A stretch of DNA of 11,305 bases from Pseudomonadota bacterium (GTDB taxonomy: Bacteria; Pseudomonadota; Gammaproteobacteria; Acidiferrobacterales; UBA6901), in assembly GCA_021785795.1 (NCBI GenBank), contig JAJYEK010000110.1, forward strand, positions 1 through 11,305. Reading direction: 5' to 3'. The notes beneath the pieces were generated by a model, which was not told where the DNA came from, ran no database searches, and was given only the letters and a program-made list of their open reading frames with translations. The position numbers and the translations under genes were made by a program. Shown in pieces: positions 1 through 8,131 of the stretch. Position 1 is the stretch's first letter. Each line of letters opens with the position of its first letter.

Positions 1-1
1 C

Positions 2-103
2 GGCGAGGGCGAACTGGTTTTTTCCCAGGCGAGTTTTGGTGCTTCAGCCGAGAAACTCATTTATATCTGGGTCGATATGCACTCGACGGGTTACACCAAG
101 TAA
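2..103 (+). CDS. C-terminal fragment of an unidentified protein, cut by the window edge
   Basis: Thirty-three sense codons and a TAA stop (101-103) read in frame from base 2. There is no start codon, so the gene would begin left of the window. The peptide ends in IYIWVDMHSTGYTK and has the residue mix of a folded protein, with ordinary codon choice (many C or G third positions, no rare-codon runs). The two other forward frames give arginine- and proline-rich text typical of non-coding GC-rich DNA. I do not recognise the family. The fragment is short, so chance openness cannot be excluded. Confidence 0.4.
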   Translation, partial: GEGELVFSQASFGASAEKLIYIWVDMHSTGYTK

Positions 104-994
104 CAGGCCTGACTCCAGGGAGGGACGCGGGCCGGCCTTATCCGCGCCCCTTCCGGGCAGTCCCCGGACCCTATGGCGGCTCTTCGTGGGCCGCATGACC
201 CATGACCCGGTCCACTCAGGTCCCGGAAGAGCGCCGCGAGCCGCTGGGCCTGCACCGGGCCTGGTACGGCTTGCACTAGCTACATGGCGTGAGCCTCGAA
301 GAGTTCGGTAAAACGTTTCCTTGTCCTGGGTCCGGGCCATCAGGATCTGTTTGACCTCGCACTTTGGGCCGTCTACCCGTGGGATATCGGCCCCGATCGA
401 GGTCTTCCCTTGCATCGTATGAGACGGCGGCAGCGTCGCGGACAGGTATCGTAACCGGGCCCCACGGCCTCGCTTCAGGGCAGTGCAGCGGCATATCTGG
501 CGGCCACCCCACGCGCACCGGTATGTCGCTTAAAGCCGGGTAGTTCCTGAGGGTTCTTGTACTGCCACCGCCGTGACTTGCCACCGCGCCATACATGCCA
601 AAAGCTTTTGGTACAGTTCAGGTATCACGCCGCGGGGTGTCCTGCTCGCACAGGCGCCTCCCTTGCCCACACGAAAGTCTGAAGACTCTCCCGTTTAGAC
701 CAATACCGGATCCGTGCATAGAGCGGTTGCCAGTCTGGCGCGGAGCATCGTTTTGTGTGTTGCGTGTATTCCGGCGCTGGCGCATCCGTGGGCGGCAGCG
801 GGGTGTGCAGTCACATGGCGGCGCGTCTTGCGCCGGGTCACGGAGGGCACTGGTTTTTCCTCTGCCAGGGGCCCATGGGTGCTGGGCGCAAACCGTTTTT
901 TTGTCAATGGATAAGCGTGCAGACGGGCCACCCGAGGCATTCGGACGCGATCGAGAAACGGAAAGCGCAGAGTGCGGTAGGGAACTAAGTAAGC
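104..994. other. Gene-poor interval of about 890 bases, possibly decayed coding DNA
   Basis: Several frames are open here, as expected by chance at high GC, but none has a good ribosome binding site, a recognisable domain or a consistent coding character. Two weak hints of former genes exist. On the minus strand, bases 475-618 read as a protein-like stretch ending ARGVAARYAAALP before a stop, without an obvious start. On the plus strand, a GTG at 714 opens a 66-codon frame whose first 25 residues resemble a secretion signal (SIVLCVACIPALAHP), again without a ribosome binding site. I see no RNA gene or insertion sequence end. Confidence 0.5.
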
Positions 995-1022
995 TTGCGG
1001 AAATATTGTGCGCTCGTATACT
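995..1022 (+). promoter_or_regulatory. Candidate sigma70 promoter for the aldolase gene
   Basis: A -35-like TTGCGG (995-1000) and a -10-like TATACT (1017-1022, five of six consensus bases) are separated by 16 bases. This is the most AT-rich spot in the upstream region. Transcription would start near 1029 and leave a leader of about 90 bases before the aldolase ATG. No operator dyad is evident. The assignment rests on sequence match only. Confidence 0.45.
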
Positions 1023-1120
1023 GAATAATGAACGCCGTTGTGTGCCTATGCGCATGCGGGCATCGCGAAGGAAGCGCTCTTCCATTTGCGGCAACCTTCG
1101 AATGGATAAGGAGGTACGGT

Positions 1121-2164
1121 ATGGGTCTGCACGAAGTAACCCCGGTGGAGCACGATCTCGTTGCCACGGCGCAGGCGATGATGCAGGCGGGTAAGGGAAT
1201 ACTCGCTATGGACGAAAGCACTCCAACCAACAGTCGGCGGTTTGCCAAACTTGGGATTCCTCAGACCGTGGACGCGCGGCGTGCCTGGCGGGAGCTGATT
1301 CTGACGACGCCCGGACTCGGCGACTACATCAGCAGCGCAATCTTGTACGACGAAACCATACGGCAGGCGACGGCGGACGGAACACCGTTTCTGATGGTCC
1401 TGGCAAAAGCGGGCATCGTGCCGGGAATCAAGGTTGATGCGGGCGCCAAGGAGCTTGCCGCGCACCCGGGAGAGAAGGTCACGGAGGGACTCGACCGGCT
1501 CCGGGAGCGTCTGGCCGAATACCGGAACATGGGCGCGAGGTTCGCCAAATGGCGTGCCGTGATCGCGATTGGAAAGGAGATCCCGAGCCGCGCTTGTCTC
1601 GAGGCGAATGCGCATGGGCTTGCGCGTTATGCCGCGCTGTGCCAGGAAGCGGGGATCGTGCCGATCGTGGAACCCGAAGTGCTCATGGACGGCGACCACA
1701 CCCTGCAACGGTGTGCCGAGGTTACGGAAGCCGCGCTGCATGCGGTTTTTGAGCAGCTTTACCGGCAAGCTGTGTTTCTTGAGGGTATGATACTAAAGCC
1801 CAACATGGTGCTGTCGGGTGCTGACTGTCCGGTGCAGGCCGGCGTGGAAGAGGTGGCGGATGCTACGGTGAACGTCCTGCTGCGGGCCGTGCCCGCGGCG
1901 GTGCCTGGTGTGGCCTTTCTTTCGGGTGGCCAGAGCGCGGAACTCGCCTCGCTGCGTCTGAACGCCATGAACGTCCGGTGGCGCGGGAAAGCCCCTTGGG
2001 TTTTGACCTTTTCTTTTTCCCGGGCCATTCAACAGCCGGCCATGGAGCTCTGGCGAGGCGATGCGAGCCAGGTTGCGGCAGCACAGAGAGTACTTCACCA
2101 TCGGGCCCTGTGTAATGGCATGGCCCGCCGCGGGGAATACCGGCCGGACACGGAAGCAGGCTGA
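1121..2164 (+). CDS. Class I fructose-bisphosphate aldolase
   Basis: Enzyme of glycolysis, gluconeogenesis and the Calvin cycle that reversibly cleaves fructose 1,6-bisphosphate into glyceraldehyde 3-phosphate and dihydroxyacetone phosphate (EC 4.1.2.13). It is the metal-independent, Schiff-base type and acts in the cytosol. The 347-residue length is close to that of this family. Visible motifs are GKGILAMDEST (Asp31), ARFAKWRAVI (Lys143), IVEPEVL (Glu184 and Glu186), LEGMILKPNMV with the Schiff-base lysine at Lys226, FLSGGQS (Ser268, phosphate binding) and TFSFSRAIQ (Arg301). They align with rabbit aldolase Asp33, Lys146, Glu187/189, Lys229, Ser271 and Arg303. The start is set by an excellent AAGGAGGT (1108-1115) five bases before ATG; an upstream in-frame extension to 1028 lacks such a site and family similarity. 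The gene appears to be monocistronic and converges on merA. Confidence 0.96.
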   Translation: MGLHEVTPVEHDLVATAQAMMQAGKGILAMDESTPTNSRRFAKLGIPQTVDARRAWRELILTTPGLGDYISSAILYDETIRQATADGTPFLMVLAKAGIVPGIKVDAGAKELAAHPGEKVTEGLDRLRERLAEYRNMGARFAKWRAVIAIGKEIPSRACLEANAHGLARYAALCQEAGIVPIVEPEVLMDGDHTLQRCAEVTEAALHAVFEQLYRQAVFLEGMILKPNMVLSGADCPVQAGVEEVADATVNVLLRAVPAAVPGVAFLSGGQSAELASLRLNAMNVRWRGKAPWVLTFSFSRAIQQPAMELWRGDASQVAAAQRVLHHRALCNGMARRGEYRPDTEAG

Positions 2165-2597
2165 TCTGCTGGTTGCGTCCTTGCTCCCCGGCTTCACCCC
2201 GTGCGCGCCCTTTTAAAGAGGGCCGCGACCGCATGGGCAGAGGCAAACACCGACAATGGCCATCGGCAGACCCTGGAACGGGCTGCGCGATGAGAGGTGA
2301 AGGGTCTGGCGCGCCGTCAGGGAACGGGCAGGAAGGCACGGTCCTTGGCGCATCCTGCGTTCAGACGCCAAGCCCGCCTGGTCGCCGAACCGACTCCCGG
2401 AATGGTGCCGGGGTCTCCTGGCCGTACCCGGCTGCAGAGCGGCCGGCAGCGCGTCGCAGGGAGAGGCGCGCGGTGCCCAGAAGGCCTGCCCGACAGTTGC
2501 CCTTCCGGGCAGGTCACGGCCGTGTTCGCCGCCGGGGTCTTCGCGACGGGTGATGCCGGATTCATGACCAATGCGCGGGATAGGTGGCGCACACGGC
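2165..2597. other. Gene-free gap between the convergent aldolase and mer units
   Basis: No reading frame here has a ribosome binding site or a recognisable product. The stretch holds a GC-rich imperfect hairpin near 2203-2228 (GCGCGCCC against GGGC-c-GCG), soon after the aldolase stop. It also holds a stronger perfect hairpin at 2485-2513 and a dyad CACGGCT/AGCCGTG (2592-2598 and 2617-2623) spanning the merA stop codon. As two operons converge here, the hairpins probably help end or protect transcripts, but none has a clear T-run. Confidence 0.5.
2485..2513 (-). terminator. Candidate mer operon terminator or mRNA-stabilising hairpin
   Basis: The arms CCTGCCCG (2485-2492) and CGGGCAGG (2506-2513) are perfect 8-base complements around a 13-base loop. 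The structure lies about 85 bases beyond the merA stop, in the direction of merCA transcription. Neither strand continues into a T-run, so a simple intrinsic terminator is doubtful; Rho-aided termination or 3'-end protection fits better. The strand is assigned from proximity to merA only. Confidence 0.3.
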
Positions 2598-4701
<2,104 letters not shown>

Positions 4702-4759
4702 GGTTGACTCCTCCTTAAGGTGAGTGCGCAAATCGCCCGGGCAGGCGATATATGCGCTA

Positions 4760-4790
4760 AACTTACTGCTGTACCAAAGTACGGAGTCAA
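4760..4790 (-). promoter_or_regulatory. mer promoter and MerR operator (PmerCA)
   Basis: Read on the minus strand: -35 TTGACT (4785-4790), a 19-base spacer, then -10 TAAGTT (4760-4765). The over-long 19-base spacer is the hallmark of MerR-activated promoters, where Hg-MerR twists the DNA so that RNA polymerase can open it. The spacer holds the operator dyad GTAC-TTTG-GTAC (4771-4782). The TTGACTCCGTAC start is the same as in the Tn501/Tn21 mer promoter as I know it. The -35 box ends six bases from the merR start codon, so MerR bound here probably also controls its own gene. Confidence 0.9.
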
Positions 4791-4796
4791 CTCCTC

Positions 4797-5219
4797 ATGG
4801 ATCACCGGAGGCGTCCCTTGACCATCGGCGGCCTGGCGGCGGCGGTCAGTGTCAATGTCGAGACCATTCGCTTCTACCAGCGCAAGGGGCTGTTGCCGGT
4901 GCCGCCCCGTCCGCCTGGCGGGATCCGGCGTTACGCACCAGGAGACATGGCGCGGCTGAAATTCATCAAGTCGGCACAAAGGCTCGGGTTCAGTCTGGAC
5001 GAAATCCGCCACCTGTTGCGGCTTGATGAAGGTATGCAGTGTCACGCGGCAGCCGACCTGGCGGCGCATCATCTGCGGGATGTGCGCACGCGGCTACAGG
5101 ATCTAAGCCGCATCGAGGCGACACTGGCTGCGCTGCTTGAGCGGTGCAGTCAAGGCGTCGAGAAGGTGGCTTGTCCTTTGATCACAGCGCTCCATGCCGA
5201 GGAAACGGACAGAAGTTAA
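4797..5219 (+). CDS. merR: Mercury-responsive regulator MerR
   Basis: Dimeric DNA-binding switch that represses merCA without mercury and activates it when Hg(II) binds. The protein has 140 residues, near the usual 144. The N-terminal winged helix-turn-helix includes LTIGGLAAAVSVNVETIRFY (8-27) and GGIRRYAPGD (41-50). SAQRLGFSLDEI follows (59-70), then a long dimerisation helix (about 82-117). The three Hg(II)-binding cysteines are Cys82, Cys117 and Cys126, at exactly the positions known in Tn501 MerR, with CPLI around the last. This separates it from cadmium, zinc or copper sensors of the family. A modest GGAG (4783-4786) sits ten bases before ATG and overlaps the -35 box of the opposite promoter. 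merR is divergent from merCA, with 95 bases between start codons. Confidence 0.95.
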   Translation: MDHRRRPLTIGGLAAAVSVNVETIRFYQRKGLLPVPPRPPGGIRRYAPGDMARLKFIKSAQRLGFSLDEIRHLLRLDEGMQCHAAADLAAHHLRDVRTRLQDLSRIEATLAALLERCSQGVEKVACPLITALHAEETDRS

Positions 5220-6284
5220 ACGCGCACGGAGCATACCCGCATGGGTCTTTCTCGCAGGAACGTCCGGGTAGTGTCATCAGGTCGAGCGCCATTGCATCCG
5301 GGCTTTAGCGAGGCTTTCTTGCGGTTGCGACCCGAAGGATTGTGCGGCATTCCGGCTTTCAGGCCGCCCGGGTGCGGCATCCCTGATGCAGTCGCGTGTC
5401 CTGGGTGAGGGTCTGTGCGTGCGGAGCGCGCCGTTTACCGTTTGCGTCCTTCGTTTATGCCTGCGGGCCGTTGGGTCTGCCCTGGTGGTGTGCGGCGCCG
5501 GCGAAACGCGGGTCCAAGTCGTCGGCGCGGATCAGGCAGCTTAAGGCGCCGCCTGGGCGGTTCTCTCCATTCGGTCTTTGCGTGCATCGGGTGCGCGGCG
5601 GCAAGCGGATCATAGGATGACCGGCTGACGGAAGACCGAAGGCGGCCTGCGCAAGAGATGGATGCAGGGGAGGTTGCCCGCGTGGACCTGCCGCTCATCT
5701 CGCCTGGGGTGGCCGACGATCCACTGCGCATAAGCCGGTTGCGCGCACCCAACGGGATGACGCGATGCCGCGCCGCCCGGGTGAAAGGCAAAGACAGAGG
5801 TCACGCCCGTGCTTGCGATGGCGGCCATCCGCGCCAACCCGATATGCAAGGCGCGCGCTGGTTTCAGCTCCCGGGAGGACCAACGGACAATACACTCCCG
5901 TGCCCGATGTGCGGATCATTCGTAGCATGATCTGGTGCACACTGCCCTCATGTTTAGTTGAGCAATCAAAGCCGGTCCGGGACAAACGCGCACGAGGGTA
6001 TCGGCCATGTCGTCACGCACTCACGGGCGAGACGCCGATACGGTGGCGTGTCGGTCCGCGACATCACCAGTCCCTTCGGTGCGCAGCCTATGCCAAGCCA
6101 CCGACGTCAACAGGATCATCCGGAGGCCGGGCCGGTAACGGCGAATCCGCGGGCTGGCGTGACTTCGATACACCGAAGCGCGCAAGGAAGCAGGGTTGCG
6201 CCGCGCAACGCGGGCGGACACTTATGTGTCCGTTCGTTGTCAAACACAAAGAGCGCCGGTCCAATCGCGCAAGGAGTCAAGACC
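5220..6284. other. Gene-poor interval of about 1,060 bases
   Basis: I find no reading frame with both a ribosome binding site and a recognisable product on either strand. The longest open frames (minus strand 5435-5791; plus strand 5658-5930) are arginine- and proline-rich and resemble shadows of non-coding GC-rich DNA. A small dyad ACCC-gcat-GGGT followed by CTTTCTC lies just past merR (5234-5251) and is too short to call a terminator with confidence. No transposase, integrase, tRNA or terminal inverted repeat was recognised. A clear 7-base-arm dyad near the right end is listed separately. Confidence 0.5.
6215..6232. promoter_or_regulatory. Perfect dyad upstream of the DUF2934-like gene, possible operator
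   Basis: CGGACAC (6215-6221) and GTGTCCG (6226-6232) are perfect complements around TTAT. The dyad lies 52 bases before the start codon of the next gene, a typical place for a regulator site. It could also form a small RNA hairpin. I do not know the protein that would bind it, and no convincing -35/-10 pair could be placed around it. Confidence 0.3.
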
Positions 6285-7151
6285 ATGGCCGCAAGCATAC
6301 CCACTCAGTCCAAAACCGTGCCGCCCCAAACGGTGGTGCCGGAGAATCCGCCTGTAAGCGCGGAAGAACGTTATCGCATGATCACCGAGGCCGCCTATTT
6401 CCTCGCGGAAAAACGCGGCTTCGCAGGTAATGACATGGCTCAGGATTGGCGGCAGGCCGAAGCGCAGATCGATCGGATGCTGCGCGAACAGGGCCGTCTG
6501 CCCGGTCCGGCCACCGGGCAAATCGAGCAGCGGGTGCAAGAGGTATTCATCACCGATCCGGCAACGATCGCAGCGCAGGTGCGCGCGATCACGCTAGATG
6601 CGCTCAGGCACGGCAATCTGGACATCAATGCTTTCCGGCATGTGATGACCGCGGTCATCCAGGGCGCCCGTGAAGGTGTTGTCCCTCTGGGTGACGCGGG
6701 TACCCGGGCGCTTAAAGAGGCGATGCGCGGTCTGGATGAGGCCCTCGCAGGCGCCGCGGAAGCCGCGGAGCTCGCTATCATGGAAGCCGCCGGGCGCACA
6801 AAGGACTTCTCGCAACAGGGATTGAGGCGGGCGGCCGACGATCTTGCCACCCTGCAGGCACTATTCGCCGAAACCCTGCAGGACGCTGCGCGCAATACCC
6901 AGGGCGCCGTCCGATCCACGTTCAATGAACTGGCCGAGCACGCGCGCAGCAGCGGTTCCGTCGTGAGCGAGCGGGTAAGGGATGCGCTTGCAGAGCTGTC
7001 CAGGACGCTGACGACGACAGCCCGTAGCCAGGTGCAGAAAGGGCAGGAGACCCTGCGCCACGAAACGGCACTGCTTGCCGGATTGGCCGCGGGTTTGCTG
7101 CAAGGCATCGCCGCGCGGCTGCAATCGAAAAGCGATCAGACAAAACATTGA
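6285..7151 (+). CDS. Uncharacterised helical protein with N-terminal DUF2934-like segment
   Basis: A 288-residue protein of unknown function. Residues 1-24 are proline-rich and probably disordered. Residues 25-66 (AEERYRMITEAAYFLAEKRG, then DWRQAEAQI) resemble the short DUF2934 motif of bacterial hypothetical proteins. Residues 90-133 (DPATIAAQV, then MTAVIQGAREG) form a second block that I do not recognise. From 140 to 262 the sequence is almost entirely predicted alpha helix, alanine-rich with regularly spaced charges, suggesting an amphipathic bundle. Residues 263-278 (LLAGLAAGLLQGIAA) are hydrophobic and could anchor or touch a membrane. There are no cysteines, so direct thiol-metal chemistry is unlikely. 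AAGGAG (6271-6276) eight bases before ATG fixes the start; an in-frame extension to 5958 lacks coding character. It stands alone, between the mer and ars modules. Confidence 0.8.
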   Translation: MAASIPTQSKTVPPQTVVPENPPVSAEERYRMITEAAYFLAEKRGFAGNDMAQDWRQAEAQIDRMLREQGRLPGPATGQIEQRVQEVFITDPATIAAQVRAITLDALRHGNLDINAFRHVMTAVIQGAREGVVPLGDAGTRALKEAMRGLDEALAGAAEAAELAIMEAAGRTKDFSQQGLRRAADDLATLQALFAETLQDAARNTQGAVRSTFNELAEHARSSGSVVSERVRDALAELSRTLTTTARSQVQKGQETLRHETALLAGLAAGLLQGIAARLQSKSDQTKH

Positions 7152-7592
7152 TGCCGCGCGTCCCCTGGATGCCCGGCGCGATCTTGCCGCCGGCATGACG
7201 CGGATACGATCCCGGTTTGCCGCAGCCCGCAGAATGTGGGTGTGTTAAACCGGCCCTTGTCCCGCGTTGGCGCAAGCCGACGAAAGGTTCGGCCGCGGGG
7301 AGGTCCGTCACGGAAGGTGCCACGGTCTGTGGCCCTGCGTTCTTGCGTTCCATCGCCTCTTGGCGGCCTGTCTGGCGCGCACACCGTTTCGGGTTTGTCG
7401 CGGCGCAACCGATGCGGGGTTTTGTGGCAAGCGAAGTGAAGGCGCGTAGCCTCGCGGGTGCCGCGTGGTTTCCGGCAGGATGGATGTGCGGGCAGGCGCG
7501 ATCAGCCCATCTGCCAGGACGGGCCCGCAGGCGATCCAGTCGGAACGCCCCGCGCCATGGACGACCTCTATGGTGCTTGACCCATGTGGTCA
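7152..7592. other. Gene-free stretch, probably the decayed front of the neighbouring transporter pseudogene
   Basis: No intact gene is visible. The DNA lies between the end of the helical protein gene and the readable transporter remains. Near 7515-7545 a short frame (RTGPQAIQS) recalls the DRxGRR loop of MFS transporters. Bases 7557-7592 read DDLYGA, a stop, then MWS in the frame that continues into the pseudogene. These hints suggest that the remains extend leftwards, but the similarity is too weak to draw a boundary. Confidence 0.4.
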
Positions 7593-7921
7593 GTACGCCC
7601 GAACTGTTTCCTGTGGGGATTCGTCTGCCGACGGAGGTTTTTCCCGCCAGTGTGCGTGGCCTGGGTCACGGTATTTCGGCGGCGGGGAAGACCGGGCGGC
7701 GATCAATGCTTTTATTCTGCCCTTGTGCTGGTCAGGCTCTGACTACCCTCGACGCTCGGTCTGTTGGTCCTTGAGTTTCCCTTGCCGAAGTGTTCCTGAC
7801 CGTGCCGGTGATTCCCGAGATACGGGGCCAGTCGTTGGGCACCCTCGAAATGACCCATGACGAGGCCAGGCTTGCTGTGGCCGGCGATCGGAGAAATGCC
7901 GGATCGATCTCACCCGAATAA
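7593..7921 (+). pseudogene. Frameshifted C-terminal remnant of an MFS transporter gene (sugar or phosphate porter-like)
   Basis: Four frame changes are needed to read one coherent protein tail. Frame one (7593-7625) gives RPNCFLWGFV. Frame two (7625-7696) gives LPTEVFPASVRGLGHGISAA, then GKTG. Frame three (7696-7725) gives AAINAFILPL. Frame four (7725-7783) gives VLVRL, a TGA stop (7740-7742), then LPSTLGLLVLEF. The second frame resumes at 7784 with EVFLTVPVIPEIRGQSLGTL and runs to TAA (7919-7921). Each shift is a loss of one base. The pieces match, in order, the PN and E-FP-RG-GHGISAA-GK region and the PE-RG-SL-LE end of MFS porters of the sugar/phosphate:H+ type. The intact neighbours argue against sequencing error. 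The substrate cannot be told. Confidence 0.75.
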
Positions 7922-7952
7922 CGGTGTGTTACCGGGGTAGACGCGCGGGCAT

Positions 7953-7983
7953 CCTCAGGGACGGGTGATCTCCCTCCCTGAGG
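7953..7983 (+). terminator. Strong hairpin downstream of the transporter remnant, possible terminator relic
   Basis: CCTCAGGGA (7953-7961) and TCCCTGAGG (7975-7983) are perfect 9-base complements. The 13-base loop can add a GGG/CCC inner stem past one bulged C. It lies about 30 bases after the pseudogene stop, where a terminator of the old gene would be, and 150 bases before arsRC. The bases after it (AAACCCC) are not a T-run, so intrinsic termination is uncertain. Confidence 0.35.
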
Positions 7984-7991
7984 AAACCCCG

Positions 7992-8024
7992 CGAATCACA
8001 AGGATTCGAGGAGAGAGGATTCGA
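7992..8024. repeat. Short inverted and direct repeats upstream of the ars operon
   Basis: CGAATC (7992-7997) and GATTCG (8003-8008) form a 6-base-arm dyad around five bases. The half-site AGGATTCGA occurs at 8001-8009 and again at 8016-8024, a 15-base period. The cluster lies about 70 bases before the predicted arsRC -35 box. It could be a regulator binding site or relic DNA; the sequence does not decide. Confidence 0.3.
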
Positions 8025-8095
8025 CCCTTAGGTGGGGCGGCCACGGCCATTTGGCTGTCGGCGGATTGCGCGCCTTTATCCTCATCACCGCCCGT

Positions 8096-8123
8096 TTGAC
8101 ATTATATCAATATCTCATGTAGT
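8096..8123 (+). promoter_or_regulatory. ars operon promoter with candidate ArsR operator
   Basis: A perfect -35 TTGACA (8096-8101), a 16-base spacer and a -10-like TGTAGT (8118-8123, four of six). The spacer is strikingly AT-rich against its surroundings and contains ATAT-CA-ATAT (8104-8113). The wider ACAT (8099-8102) and ATGT (8117-8120) are also complementary. ArsR repressors usually bind AT-rich imperfect dyads overlapping such boxes, so this is the natural operator. Transcription would begin near 8130, only a couple of bases before the ATG at 8132. Confidence 0.6.
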
Positions 8124-8131
8124 CTTGAGCA

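Noticed and set aside
714..914. Possible small secreted protein starting at GTG 714 with a signal-peptide-like N-terminus
   Set aside because: There is no ribosome binding site, the start is GTG, the part after the signal-like stretch has no recognisable character, and overlapping frames are equally open.
5234..5251. Dyad ACCC-gcat-GGGT followed by CTTTCTC as a merR terminator
   Set aside because: The 4-base stem is too short and the T-run is interrupted; such a match is expected by chance.
5435..5985. Overlapping minus-strand frames after merR considered as a possible transposase relic
   Set aside because: No DDE, helix-turn-helix or recombinase motif could be read, even allowing frameshifts, and no terminal inverted repeats flank the stretch.
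6237..6265. TTGTCA with TCCAAT 17 bases later as a promoter for the helical protein gene
   Set aside because: Transcription would begin at about 6272, inside the ribosome binding site, which would remove it from the transcript.
8016..8030. GGATTCGACC resembling the T-arm of a tRNA
   Set aside because: No acceptor stem, anticodon arm or CCA-proximal pairing can be built around it.
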